NCBI GenBank assembly: GCA_028277945.1
Contig: JANQFH010000068.1
Location: forward strand, 208,400-272,399
Direction of reading: 5' to 3'
Length of the DNA stretch: 64,000 nucleotides
DNA from: Oligoflexia bacterium
GTDB taxonomy: Bacteria; Bdellovibrionota_G; JANQFH01
Below, one piece after another: positions 1 through 8,907 of the stretch (positions are counted from its first letter, which is position 1; each line of letters begins with the position of its first letter). The notes beneath the pieces were generated by a model that saw nothing but the letters and a program-made list of their open reading frames with translations, had not been told where the DNA came from and made no database searches. Position numbers and translations under genes: made by a program.

Positions 1-966
1 CTGCTGCATCACTTTTACGGGAACGCCGAGGATGGCTCCAACAGCAGCCATGGCCATGAGGTTGCTGCGGTTGTGTTTTCCTAAGAGCGGACACGACTGC
101 GTTTGCAAATGGAGTTTTTTATCACCGAACTCCAGACAAATATCTTCTGCCTGCAACTTCACAGCCGCAGTGTTGTCCGTTTGGGTTGAAAAGCAGAGTT
201 TACGCATGGGTCGCGATGCTGCCAGTTGCATGGCTGTAGCGTCATCGGCATTGACAACGGCCCAATGGTGTGACGTCTGGTTTAAGAAAATATTCCCCTT
301 TAGTCGGCGATAGTTTGCCAAGCTCTGGTGACGGTCAAGATGATCTTCGCTGACGTTGAGCAAGATTGAAATATTCGCACAAAAGCTTGAGATGGTTTCG
401 AGTTGAAAGCTACTGACTTCTACAACCACGTAGTCAAAATTCTTACCAATGGCGCCAACCAGTGGTATGCCAATGTTACCGCCAAGAAAAACCCGCTTAT
501 TCCAGTTTTTCAACATCTGAGCAATGAGCCCAGCCGTGGTTGTTTTGCCGTTAGTACCAGTCACCGCCACAATAGGTGCGTCTAAGAACCAAGAAGAAAA
601 CTCGATTTCGCCAACTAGCGGCTTGCCCGCCGCTTTGGTCGCGGCAAACACCGGCTCAGAGAGAGGTACTCCCGGGCTGGCAATGAGCAGATCGACATGG
701 CTGATCCAGGAAAAATCGTTATCGGCAAAAACCTTATGAATGTGTAGCTCTCTATCTGCTTGTCGCACTTCTTGGCTTTGCAACAACTGCTGCAGATTAG
801 CCTGCAGTTTCGCTGCTGGTTGTCTGTCGTAGAGTACAAGGTTGGCTCCCTGTTGCACCAAAAAGCGTGACAACGCTACGCCCGTTCTGGGACCGAAGCC
901 GACTATACCAATCTGCTTACCAACCAGTTTTGTCAGATTTGTTTTATCAATGGTAACAGCCAACAC
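1..966 (-). CDS. murD: UDP-N-acetylmuramoyl-L-alanine--D-glutamate ligase, 5' part (C-terminus outside the window)
   Basis: Cytoplasmic Mur ligase that adds D-glutamate to UDP-MurNAc-L-Ala using ATP. About 322 N-terminal residues are visible; the rest lies beyond the left edge. A Rossmann-like glycine motif (GIVGFGPRTG) sits near residues 20-29, the Mur ligase ATP loop (VTGTNGKTTT) at 135-144, and a SEDHLDRH stretch follows in the central domain. No ATG fits the frame. The best start is GTG at 966, preceded by GGAAAG and 12 bp after the mraY stop, so it is co-transcribed and probably translationally coupled to mraY. Family membership is clear from the motifs and from the dcw context. Confidence 0.93.
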   Translation of the reverse strand, partial: MLAVTIDKTNLTKLVGKQIGIVGFGPRTGVALSRFLVQQGANLVLYDRQPAAKLQANLQQLLQSQEVRQADRELHIHKVFADNDFSWISHVDLLIASPGVPLSEPVFAATKAAGKPLVGEIEFSSWFLDAPIVAVTGTNGKTTTAGLIAQMLKNWNKRVFLGGNIGIPLVGAIGKNFDYVVVEVSSFQLETISSFCANISILLNVSEDHLDRHQSLANYRRLKGNIFLNQTSHHWAVVNADDATAMQLAASRPMRKLCFSTQTDNTAAVKLQAEDICLEFGDKKLHLQTQSCPLLGKHNRSNLMAMAAVGAILGVPVKVMQQ

Positions 967-978
967 CTTTTGCTTTCC

Positions 979-2070
979 TTAGCGTAATTTTAAACTGCTG
1001 AGTGCCAACAGGCTGAGAATGATTGATATAATCCAAAAGCGTACAATCACCTTGGGCTCAGCCCAGCCCTTGAGTTCAAAGTGATGGTGGATCGGTGCCA
1101 TACGAAAGATGCGCTTGCCGGTTAATTTGAAAGAAGTGACCTGCATGATGACCGACAGTGCTTCCATGACAAAGATTCCGCCAACCAGTGCCCAAAGGAT
1201 TTCCTGCTTGATTGCCAACGCTACCGTGCCCAAGGCGCCGCCAATACCTAATGCTCCGACATCTCCCATAAACACCTGGGCGGGATAGGTGTTGTACCAG
1301 AGAAAACCAAGGCTCGCGCCTACCAGCGTGCCGCAGAAGATTGCCAGTTCACCGGTTTGATCGACGTTAGCGACGTTGAGGTAGGACGCAATCTGCGAGT
1401 GCCCACTAATGTAAGCGAGAATAAGAAAGGTGACTGCTGCCGTCATTACGGGACCAATGGCAAGCCCATCGAGACCGTCCGTAAGATTGACGGCATTAGA
1501 ACTGCCAACGATGATGAAGATCATCCATGGTATAAAAAGCCAACCAATAGTTGGCGTCACATCTTTGAAAAAAGGAAAATAGATAGAGGTGTCAAAATTT
1601 TGCAGTTTTGGGATTCCATCTCCCAAAAACAGCAGAGCAGTGGCTATGAGTGCTACGATACTCTGAAACAACAGTTTTTGTTTAGCGCTAAGGCCCTTGG
1701 GCATTCGTTTTAACTTGATGTAGTCATCAACAAAACCAATGCTACCCATACCGAGAAAGACAAAAAGGACAACCCAGACGTAGAGGTTATCCAATCTGGT
1801 CCACAACAGGGTAGCAAGCGCCACAGCAATGAGGATAAGGATGCCGCCCATCGTCGGGGTACCCGCCTTTTTAAGATGGCTCTCTGGTCCGTCATCGCGG
1901 ACCACTTGGCCGATCTGTTTTTTGGAGAGTAGCTCAATAAGGTAGGGGCCAAGGATAAAACAGATAAACATAGCCGTAAGGATGGCAGCTGCGGTACGGA
2001 AGGTAATGTAGCGAAAGACACGGAAGGCGCCTATGGTCTCAGAAATCGGATAGAGCAGATGGTACAGCAA
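979..2070 (-). CDS. mraY: Phospho-N-acetylmuramoyl-pentapeptide-transferase
   Basis: Integral membrane enzyme that transfers phospho-MurNAc-pentapeptide to undecaprenyl phosphate, making lipid I. The protein has 363 residues, the usual family length, and about ten hydrophobic segments. Diagnostic motifs are visible: the DDY aspartate pair, NAVNLTDGLDGLA, FMGDVGALGIGG and the C-terminal PIHHHFELKGW histidine motif. The ATG start lies 2 bp after the murF stop, and murD follows at 12 bp. It sits in the standard place in the dcw cluster. Confidence 0.97.
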   Translation of the reverse strand: MLYHLLYPISETIGAFRVFRYITFRTAAAILTAMFICFILGPYLIELLSKKQIGQVVRDDGPESHLKKAGTPTMGGILILIAVALATLLWTRLDNLYVWVVLFVFLGMGSIGFVDDYIKLKRMPKGLSAKQKLLFQSIVALIATALLFLGDGIPKLQNFDTSIYFPFFKDVTPTIGWLFIPWMIFIIVGSSNAVNLTDGLDGLAIGPVMTAAVTFLILAYISGHSQIASYLNVANVDQTGELAIFCGTLVGASLGFLWYNTYPAQVFMGDVGALGIGGALGTVALAIKQEILWALVGGIFVMEALSVIMQVTSFKLTGKRIFRMAPIHHHFELKGWAEPKVIVRFWIISIILSLLALSSLKLR

Positions 2071-2072
2071 GA

Positions 2073-3488
2073 TTACACCTCGTTCCTTTTAAAGTGATGC
2101 AGTAGATGATGGCCTACACGCTCCATTTGCATCAGCCGCGAGCCTTTTATCAGTATAACGTCGCCAGCTTCTACGGTTTGCACCAACCTCTGCTGAAGCT
2201 GGTCCAAGTCGTCAAAGCTATGCACGTGGGCGAGTTGCAACTTTTTGGCAGCAGCGACAAAGTGGGGGCCATAACAGAGTATGGGCGCAAAACCATCGGC
2301 AGTAGCCTGCTCAAGGAGTTTTTCGTGGGCGGAGCGGCTGGCGCTCGCAAGCTCCTGCATGTCACCAAGCACAGCCACCTTGCGTTCCGCCTTAACCGTA
2401 GCAACCGTGCGTAGTGCCGCCACCATGGAGGCTGGGTTAGCGTTGTAACAGTCGTTGTAGAGCGTGCTACCGTTGCCAAGCTGCAACCACTGACCGCGCC
2501 ACTCTTCTGCATTTACGTTGGCAATACCGTGTAGGATAGCACGCGGGGGTATATCAAGCGCAAAAGCAGCGGCAGCCGCGGCGAGCATATTGCTAACGTT
2601 GTGTTCGCCAGCGAGTGGCAACCTAAATTCGTGGAGTTCTTGTCCTAGTCTTAGTCTGCCTTGAGCGCCCTGCATGCCCAGCAGCTCTACTTGGTTGAGT
2701 CCAACATCAGCATCGGACGACAATGTGCGGCTATAGCTGACCTCTTTACACACGTGCGGCCGACGCATCTTACTAATGTAGGGGTCATCGAGGTTGACGA
2801 TAAAGGTATCTTGAGGCGCTAGGTTTTCAAGGAGCTCGCTCTTGGCCTTGGCTACTCCGTCTAGATCCTCGACGCCGTCGAGGTGTACTGGCATAACGTT
2901 GGTAATGAGACGGTGGGTTGGTTGAGCAATCTCTGCAAGACGACGGATCTCGCCAAATTGGTTCATGCCCATCTCCAGAACCACGTGGCTGTGATGGTTC
3001 CGCAGCCGCAATAGACATAGAGGCAATCCAAGCAAGTTGTTCCAGTTTTTCCAGGTTGCCAAAGGCGTTTGATATTCGGCAAGAATGGCCGTGAGTATGG
3101 TTTTTGTCGTGGTTTTGCCATTGGCACCGGTGATAGCGACTATCGGAAGAGAAAATTTCTGTCGCCAGGCGTGTGCTAGATCGCCCAGCGCCTGCAGCGT
3201 GTCCTCTACCTCAAACCAGGTCACCGATGGAGTTTTTTGCGGCGGCTTGCGACCAGTTTTACAGATAACAGCGGTAGCGCCGTTGTCTATCGCATTACCT
3301 ATATAATGGTGACCGTCATGGTTTTTGCCATGGATGGCAATAAATAGATCTCCTCGCCTAACCATGCGTGAATCCGTGGTGATTCCATAACAGTTGTGTT
3401 GCGACAAACCCGTCACATTGCCAGCGGTCGCTTCGGCAATCCAACTAAGCGGCAAATCAAAATCCTCTATACGGAAGTGAGGTTCCAT
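2073..3488 (-). CDS. murF: UDP-N-acetylmuramoyl-tripeptide--D-alanyl-D-alanine ligase
   Basis: Cytoplasmic ATP-dependent ligase that attaches D-Ala-D-Ala to the UDP-MurNAc-tripeptide, completing the pentapeptide. It has 471 residues, normal for the family. The N-terminal substrate-binding domain contains TTDSRMVRRGDLFIAI, followed by the ATP loop VAITGANGKTTTK, a central domain with NWNNLLGLPL, and a C-terminal ligase domain with LYNDCYNANPASM. The start overlaps the end of murE by 22 bp, which implies translational coupling. Confidence 0.96.
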   Translation of the reverse strand: MEPHFRIEDFDLPLSWIAEATAGNVTGLSQHNCYGITTDSRMVRRGDLFIAIHGKNHDGHHYIGNAIDNGATAVICKTGRKPPQKTPSVTWFEVEDTLQALGDLAHAWRQKFSLPIVAITGANGKTTTKTILTAILAEYQTPLATWKNWNNLLGLPLCLLRLRNHHSHVVLEMGMNQFGEIRRLAEIAQPTHRLITNVMPVHLDGVEDLDGVAKAKSELLENLAPQDTFIVNLDDPYISKMRRPHVCKEVSYSRTLSSDADVGLNQVELLGMQGAQGRLRLGQELHEFRLPLAGEHNVSNMLAAAAAAFALDIPPRAILHGIANVNAEEWRGQWLQLGNGSTLYNDCYNANPASMVAALRTVATVKAERKVAVLGDMQELASASRSAHEKLLEQATADGFAPILCYGPHFVAAAKKLQLAHVHSFDDLDQLQQRLVQTVEAGDVILIKGSRLMQMERVGHHLLHHFKRNEV

Positions 3489-5041
3489 CCCATTTTCTCA
3501 ATTATCTCTACGGCAACGCCTCGATCATCAAAGGGATGACGTATGCCATGGATTTCCTGATAGTCTTCGTGTCCTTTCCCAGCAATCAGTACCACATCGT
3601 TTTTCTTTGCCATGGTTAAAGCCAGATGGATCGCCTGACGTCGATCTGGTTGAATGGTGGCTACCGGTGTTGTCGCGAATTCCTTGTCGGTGACGCTATG
3701 GCAATCTCGGAGCGCCGTTTGTACTTGCGGATCCGCAGCAATATCGGCAATGATCTCTTCTGGCGCCTCACTGCGTGGATTGTCAGAGGTAATGACGGTC
3801 AGGTCGCTGGCGCTTACTGCAGCATGGCCCATGCGCGGACGTTTCAGCCGGTCGCGGTCTCCACCACAGCCAAAAACCGTGATGATGCGCCCGCGTCCTT
3901 GTTGATTGTTTTGGCGGACGGTCTCAATGGCATTGAGGACGTTCTTTAACGCATCATCTGTATGGGCAAAATCGATATAGACGGTCACCCCAGCATCAGT
4001 GCCAAGACGCTCAAGCCTACCGGGTACATTCTTTAAGCACGAAATTCCCTGGGCAATGGTTTGCCAATCAACACCAAGTTCTCTAGTTACGGCAGCTGCA
4101 GCAATACAGTTTTGCAAGTTGTGTGTACCACTAAGCTGCGAACGAATCGATTGTCTGCCATTTGGGCCAACGATATCCGTGTGAAACCCAATCGGATCGT
4201 AAGCTGTTTGTTCAGCACGGTAATCACAACCCAGCGACTGTCCAAACAGCAGGTGTTTTATGGCACCTTTTTGCCGCAGTCGTTCAATGATACTTTGACT
4301 ACAGGGATCGTCGCCATTGATGATGGCAGTGGCGTGTCTGCACTTGCTGCTGTTAGCCATTTGGCGAAAAAGCTGCTCTTTAGCCTCGACATAGGCGGGC
4401 AGATCGCCATGGAAGTCGAGATGATCTTGGGTGATATTGGTTAGTAGGCCAATATCAAACTCACAGGCGTTGACCCTGCCAAGGCTCAGTCCGTGGCTAG
4501 AGACCTCCATGACAACATGGGTGACGCCGGCGTCGAGCATATCCCGCAAAAGCCTTAACAGATCGACCGACTCTGGCGTGGTGTGAAGCGCCTTCAGTCG
4601 TTTGCCGGCAAAGCGATGCTCAATGGTGCCGATAAGCCCGGTTTCCAGGCCCGCTTGGCGGAGAATCGATTCGATAAGATAGGTTGTGGTAGTTTTGCCG
4701 TTGGTTCCGGTGACACCGATCAACTTGAGAGAGAGCGTTGGTCTGTTGTAGAGCCTGTTGGCGATGGTGCCAAGAGCGTGACGGACGTTTTTGACTTCCA
4801 CAAGCGTAACCCCTGCAGGCGGAGTTTCTAGCAAGCTGCCTTCATAGACAATGCAAGGTGCGCCCGCGTTTACAGCATCTGTGACAAACTTTCTGCCATC
4901 GGTTCTTTGTCCCTGAATGCAAGCAAACGCTGCTCCAGCACGCACCTGGCGTGAGTCATAGGTAATGTCGCTAATGTCGATGGCCCGGCTTCCTTGCACT
5001 CGCGAGGGGGCAATCTCTTTTAGCAGCTCCTTCAGGTGCAC
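3467..5041 (-). CDS. murE: UDP-N-acetylmuramoyl-tripeptide synthetase, meso-diaminopimelate type
   Basis: Cytoplasmic ligase that adds the third stem-peptide residue. The ATP loop VTGTNGKTTTTY is present, with HTTPES and the central-domain LTNITQDHLDFHG. Near residue 420 the C-terminal domain carries DNPR, the signature that selects meso-diaminopimelate over lysine, so the cell wall is predicted to be DAP type. The protein has 524 residues, slightly longer than many homologues (about 490-500). It is packed between ftsI, whose stop is 1 bp upstream, and murF, which it overlaps. Confidence 0.96.
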   Translation of the reverse strand: MHLKELLKEIAPSRVQGSRAIDISDITYDSRQVRAGAAFACIQGQRTDGRKFVTDAVNAGAPCIVYEGSLLETPPAGVTLVEVKNVRHALGTIANRLYNRPTLSLKLIGVTGTNGKTTTTYLIESILRQAGLETGLIGTIEHRFAGKRLKALHTTPESVDLLRLLRDMLDAGVTHVVMEVSSHGLSLGRVNACEFDIGLLTNITQDHLDFHGDLPAYVEAKEQLFRQMANSSKCRHATAIINGDDPCSQSIIERLRQKGAIKHLLFGQSLGCDYRAEQTAYDPIGFHTDIVGPNGRQSIRSQLSGTHNLQNCIAAAAVTRELGVDWQTIAQGISCLKNVPGRLERLGTDAGVTVYIDFAHTDDALKNVLNAIETVRQNNQQGRGRIITVFGCGGDRDRLKRPRMGHAAVSASDLTVITSDNPRSEAPEEIIADIAADPQVQTALRDCHSVTDKEFATTPVATIQPDRRQAIHLALTMAKKNDVVLIAGKGHEDYQEIHGIRHPFDDRGVAVEIIEKMGWNLTSV

Positions 5042-5042
5042 T

Positions 5043-7049
5043 TCAGAGATTCCTTTTTGCTACAGGTTCGAAGTAAACGATCCACTTTTGTTTGCCTGTG
5101 GAGTCGTTTTTGTCTACGTGAATTTTTCCCGTGGCAAAACCAGAGCCCCTGACACTAACCTCTATGCCGTTCTTTTGGGTCAACCTTAGTACTTCACGTA
5201 TGGTTAGGCCTTGGAGGTGCTCTGTCTTGCTGAGGTCAGTTGGGTTCAACGTGTCGGTTGTAGCGGCCACGCGCCTTATCAATTTTCTTGTTGGTATACC
5301 TGCCTGTAGGGATTCGGCTGTCTTGTCTGGCTTTATATTTAAATGTTCAGCCGCCAGTTGGGCAATACGCCTAAATACCGGGGCGGCAACGCCACCGCCA
5401 CCTGTCAACTTTCCTTGTGGTTGATCGACAACCACCAAAATGACCAGTTGTGGGTTCTCCGCAGGCAGGTAGCCGATGAAGGAGCTTGTATAGTTATTCT
5501 CTGGATAGGTGCCGCTTACTGGGTCAAAACGTTGTGCCGTGCCGGTTTTGCCGCCAACGCTGTGGTGTGCCAGTGCCGCACGAAAGCCGGTACCCTTAGG
5601 CTCGATTACCGTAGTTAGCATTGCCCGCATGTTGGTGGATACATGTGTGTTGACAGTCTTACGGAGAATACGATGCTTGTGTTGCAGTTCTATTCTGCGG
5701 TTCCCTTCCATGGCATGGGACAGTACGGTTGGTTGGAGAAGGTAGCCGCCGTTTAGAAGCGAGGAAAAACCGCGAATCAATTGCAAACCGGTGACACCAA
5801 TGCCCTGACCAAAGGCTGCGCTTGCCACATCGTAGTCGGTCCAATGCCTAGTTGGGTGAGTTAAGCCGGCGGACTCACCAGGTAGACCAATATGACTCTT
5901 TTCGCCAAAACCAAAACGATTGAGCATCTGCTTCATGCGTTTGGACCCGAGCAGCAGGCCGATTTTAGCAGCGCCAATGTTGCTCGAGTATTTGAGTATC
6001 TCGGCGGTCGTCAACCACTCATGCCGGTGCTCTTCGTTGATGATACGAGACTGGATTGCCAGGGATCCGGCTTTGCAGAAGAAGCGGTCGTTTCTAGCGA
6101 GAATACCTTCCTGCATGGCATGGGCGATGACAAACGATTTAAAGGTGGATCCAGGTTCAAAGATGTCGGTAATAACACGATTACGCCAACTCTGCCGGGA
6201 GTATTCGCGATAGCGATTGGGATCGAAGGTTGGATGGCTTGCCATGGCAAGAATTTCGCCGGTATGGGGATGCATCATCAGCGCCAATGCTGCAGAGGCT
6301 TGATTTTCTTGTTGTGCACGCTCAAGCTCACGCTCGACAGCGTGTTGTAGGACGCTGTCAATGGTAAGGTAGAGCTGTTTTCCGGGACGCCCCTTCTTTT
6401 CGATGCCACCAATGAGCAGACGCCTGCCCTTGGCATCGCGTTGTGCCCGCAGTGTGCTCTTCTCGCCGCGTAGTAGATCGTCCATGGCAAACTCAAGGCC
6501 CTCGATGCCATCACCATCGAGATTGGTAAAACCCAGCAAGTGTGCCGCGAGCGAGCCATTTGGATAAAAACGCTTGCTTTCGCTAATGAAATGCACGCCG
6601 GACGCTTTCAGTGCTTCGATTTCTTTTGCCACGTAGGGAGAGAGATGGCGTTTTACCCAGAAAAAGCGTGAGGCACGGTTGAGTCGTCGTTTTAGTGTTT
6701 TGAGTTCAACTCCGGTTTTTTTGGCGATCGTACGAAGTGTCGCGGAAAAATTATGCTGTTCCTTAAAACGTAGGGGGTCGATGTAGAGTGATTTTACCGG
6801 AACATTGACAGCTAACTCTCTACCATGACGGTCAAAGACCGTAGCTCGATTATGTTGTGCGATGGTAATGCTGCTTGGTTGCGCCCGCTGCATGAAGCGT
6901 TCGAGTTTGGGTTGTTGCATAAACTGCAGCTGGGCGGATCGGAGGATGAGCAGTGTAAAGGCGAGCGTCAACGGTACAAAGGCCACGACAATGCGTGGGC
7001 CGATACGTGGGCGCGTTCTATATGGGCGTCGAAACCTTTTTGGCATCAA
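5043..7049 (-). CDS. ftsI: Septal peptidoglycan transpeptidase (class B PBP) with a C-terminal PASTA domain
   Basis: Division-specific class B penicillin-binding protein of 668 residues. An N-terminal membrane anchor lies at about residues 20-42, then the PBP dimerisation domain, then the transpeptidase domain with STFK (catalytic Ser301), SSN (355-357) and KTG (501-503). The last 70 or so residues (GLTIREVLRLTQKNGIEV...) match a single PASTA domain. PASTA on FtsI/Spo VD-type PBPs is usual in Gram-positives and known in several delta-type lineages, but absent from E. coli FtsI. It begins 25 bp after ftsL and ends 1 bp before murE. Confidence 0.95.
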   Translation of the reverse strand: MMPKRFRRPYRTRPRIGPRIVVAFVPLTLAFTLLILRSAQLQFMQQPKLERFMQRAQPSSITIAQHNRATVFDRHGRELAVNVPVKSLYIDPLRFKEQHNFSATLRTIAKKTGVELKTLKRRLNRASRFFWVKRHLSPYVAKEIEALKASGVHFISESKRFYPNGSLAAHLLGFTNLDGDGIEGLEFAMDDLLRGEKSTLRAQRDAKGRRLLIGGIEKKGRPGKQLYLTIDSVLQHAVERELERAQQENQASAALALMMHPHTGEILAMASHPTFDPNRYREYSRQSWRNRVITDIFEPGSTFKSFVIAHAMQEGILARNDRFFCKAGSLAIQSRIINEEHRHEWLTTAEILKYSSNIGAAKIGLLLGSKRMKQMLNRFGFGEKSHIGLPGESAGLTHPTRHWTDYDVASAAFGQGIGVTGLQLIRGFSSLLNGGYLLQPTVLSHAMEGNRRIELQHKHRILRKTVNTHVSTNMRAMLTTVIEPKGTGFRAALAHHSVGGKTGTAQRFDPVSGTYPENNYTSSFIGYLPAENPQLVILVVVDQPQGKLTGGGGVAAPVFRRIAQLAAEHLNIKPDKTAESLQAGIPTRKLIRRVAATTDTLNPTDLSKTEHLQGLTIREVLRLTQKNGIEVSVRGSGFATGKIHVDKNDSTGKQKWIVYFEPVAKRNL

Positions 7050-7074
7050 TACTCTCGAAGCTGGTATGGCCGTG

Positions 7075-7392
7075 CTACGGCTCCATCAAGACGACCGGCG
7101 GCCTCCTCTCCAGTTCCTCGCGGTTTTTCAATCCGAGCTTTTCTCTAGCAATCTTTTCAATGCGTTGGGGTGATTTCAGCCTACCAACTTCCACACGCAG
7201 CCGGGCATTCTCCTTTTTGATCGTGGCATGTTGTCTTTGCAGTTTAGCGTAATCGTAGCTTAGATCGATCACCCACAGTCTTGAACGTAGATACGCCAAA
7301 GTGGCAACAAGGCAGACGATCAGCACCAATAGAAATCGACGCTTTGTCTGTCTGTCTCGTTCGGTCTTTTTCTGCCGATAGTTCCTATGCAT
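7075..7392 (-). CDS. ftsL: Cell division protein FtsL
   Basis: Small bitopic division protein of 105 residues. It has a very basic cytoplasmic tail (residues 1-20, rich in R and K), one transmembrane helix at about 20-38, and then a periplasmic coiled coil with heptad-like LQRQHATIKKENARLRVEV. This is the FtsL plan, in which it pairs with FtsB and FtsQ to recruit and activate FtsWI. Sequence conservation in this family is low, so the call rests on topology plus its fixed position between rsmH and ftsI. Confidence 0.85.
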   Translation of the reverse strand: MHRNYRQKKTERDRQTKRRFLLVLIVCLVATLAYLRSRLWVIDLSYDYAKLQRQHATIKKENARLRVEVGRLKSPQRIEKIAREKLGLKNREELERRPPVVLMEP

Positions 7393-7399
7393 GGTTGTT

Positions 7400-8371
7400 C
7401 TATGCGCCGGTCCTGGTAGCGGCGCGCAGGCAGGCGCTACGGCTGCGGCTATTTTGCTGGCACTCTTCTACCGTTGGTTTTAATGGTTTTTTTGTCAACA
7501 GGCTTAAGCGGGCGCGATGGTTACAAGTACAGTAGAGTTGTGTCGTTGGGCAGAGACAGTCCCGACTTTCGCGCCTGAAAAACTGTTTGACGAGACGATC
7601 CTCACCCGAGTGGTAGGAGAGCAGCACTAGCCTACCTCCTGGTTTGAGGAGTGTTACTGCCGCTTCGAGACTGTTGCTGAGCTCTTGCAGTTCATCGTTG
7701 ACGGCAATCCGCAAGGCCATAAAGTTTCTGGCCAAGGTTTTAATTCGTTGTACAGGTTGTTTGGGTTTTAATGCTGAGACAATGACATCGCGTAGAGCAA
7801 AGGTCGTCGTTAGTGGTTGCTGCTGACGGCGTTCGACTAGGATTCGTGCCAACCGTGCAGCGCGCATCTCATCACCGTAGTTTTTAAAGATTGCCGTCAA
7901 CTCTTTTACGTTCGCCTGCTCGAGAATAGATCGCGCGGTTTTTCTTTGAGTCTGGTTCATTCGCATATCCAGGGGACCATCGGTGTCGAAAGAAAAACCG
8001 CGCGCAGGATTGTCAAGCTGATCTGATGAAAGGCCAAGATCAAAGAGAATGCCATCGACATTTGCAGTGGCTTCTGCCGCCAGCAACTTGGCAAAATGCG
8101 AGAAGGTATCGTTAACAAATTGCATGGCAAACGGTTTTTGTCCGGCAAAACGATTGCGCAGTTTGGCGTTGACATCAGGATCACGATCCACCGCAATCAG
8201 GCGTCCATGGCGGCCTAGAGCCGAGCCAATGACAGCACTGTGACCACCGCCTCCAGCCGTGGCATCGATGTAACAGCCATCTGGTTGGACCTTGAGCATT
8301 TCAAGGACTTCGGCTGCCATGACGGGCAGATGGGTTGTCGTCTCTTTATAGGCCAAGCTCTCCAAGGACAT
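7400..8371 (-). CDS. rsmH: 16S rRNA (cytosine1402-N4)-methyltransferase
   Basis: SAM-dependent methyltransferase (formerly MraW) acting on 16S rRNA C1402. It has 323 residues, typical length. The N-terminus has LPVMAAEVLEML, followed by the SAM loop DATAGGGGHSAVI, LFDLGLSSDQLD, GFSFDTDGPLDMRM and the late YHSGEDRLVKQFFR motif. The start lies inside the end of mraZ (26-bp overlap), and ftsL follows after 7 bp. Confidence 0.96.
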   Translation of the reverse strand: MSLESLAYKETTTHLPVMAAEVLEMLKVQPDGCYIDATAGGGGHSAVIGSALGRHGRLIAVDRDPDVNAKLRNRFAGQKPFAMQFVNDTFSHFAKLLAAEATANVDGILFDLGLSSDQLDNPARGFSFDTDGPLDMRMNQTQRKTARSILEQANVKELTAIFKNYGDEMRAARLARILVERRQQQPLTTTFALRDVIVSALKPKQPVQRIKTLARNFMALRIAVNDELQELSNSLEAAVTLLKPGGRLVLLSYHSGEDRLVKQFFRRESRDCLCPTTQLYCTCNHRARLSLLTKKPLKPTVEECQQNSRSRSACLRAATRTGA

Positions 8372-8786
8372 CGCTTAAACTCATGAAACTCTTTTGTGAT
8401 TTAGTAAACTCCTGTTGCCAGCGTTCTTTTGACCAGATCTCAAATTTTTTCAACAGACCAATGACCACGGCATCTTTTTTAAGTCCCGCATGTTCACGTA
8501 GGGTTGGTGGGATGAGGATACGTCCCTGTTTATCGATCGGGCACTCCGTCGCCCCAGAAATAAAAAAGCGCTGAAACGCCTGGACCGCCTTTTTCATCTG
8601 TGGCAGTGAGGCCGCTCGACGTTCGAGAGCCTCCCACTCCTCTAATGGATAGGCAACCAGGCAGCGATCCAAGTTGGTGAGGATAAGGATCTCTGAATAA
8701 TGCGAGGCCACGTGTTCACGAAACCTTGCAGGAATACTCATGCGCCCCTTGGCATCAAGGCTGTGTGCAAAGCGTCCTCTTAACAT
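8346..8786 (-). CDS. mraZ: Transcriptional regulator MraZ
   Basis: DNA-binding protein of 146 residues that in studied bacteria binds upstream of its own dcw operon. The duplicated SpoVT/AbrB-like fold shows as two DxKGR-type motifs, LDAKGRMSIP near residues 10-19 and IDKQGRILIP in the second half. The ATG start at 8786 is preceded by a GGGAGG Shine-Dalgarno. Its likely operator, three GTGGG boxes, lies directly upstream, so autoregulation is expected. First gene of the division and wall cluster. Confidence 0.96.
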   Translation of the reverse strand: MLRGRFAHSLDAKGRMSIPARFREHVASHYSEILILTNLDRCLVAYPLEEWEALERRAASLPQMKKAVQAFQRFFISGATECPIDKQGRILIPPTLREHAGLKKDAVVIGLLKKFEIWSKERWQQEFTKSQKSFMSLSDVLGELGL

Positions 8787-8801
8787 CGATGGAAATGGCC
8801 T

Positions 8802-8826
8802 CCCACTCTACCCCACTTTCCCCCAC
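8802..8826 (-). promoter_or_regulatory. MraZ operator: three GTGGG boxes at 10-bp spacing
   Basis: On the minus strand GTGGG occurs three times (plus-strand CCCAC at 8802-8806, 8812-8816 and 8822-8826). The repeats are separated by exactly 5 bp, so they recur once per helical turn. This is the repeat arrangement known for MraZ binding sites. The boxes lie between the -10 element and the mraZ ATG. The box nearest the gene runs into the GGGAGG Shine-Dalgarno, so MraZ binding would sit over the transcription start and leader. Confidence 0.85.
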
Positions 8827-8834
8827 TCTTCGCC

Positions 8835-8864
8835 TATATACTCTGGCGCCAAGAGCGTTGTCAA
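8835..8864 (-). promoter_or_regulatory. Predicted sigma-70 promoter of the mraZ-murD cluster
   Basis: Minus-strand TTGACA (plus-strand TGTCAA, 8859-8864) and TATATA (8835-8840) are separated by 18 bp. The -35 is a perfect consensus hexamer and the -10 a good match. It lies about 50-80 bp upstream of the mraZ ATG and directly upstream of the three GTGGG boxes. No other convincing promoter is seen before the tightly packed genes down to murD. Confidence 0.75.
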
Positions 8865-8907
8865 GGGGAAAATATATGAGATTTCGTGCAGTTAAGTCAC
8901 AGTGAGG

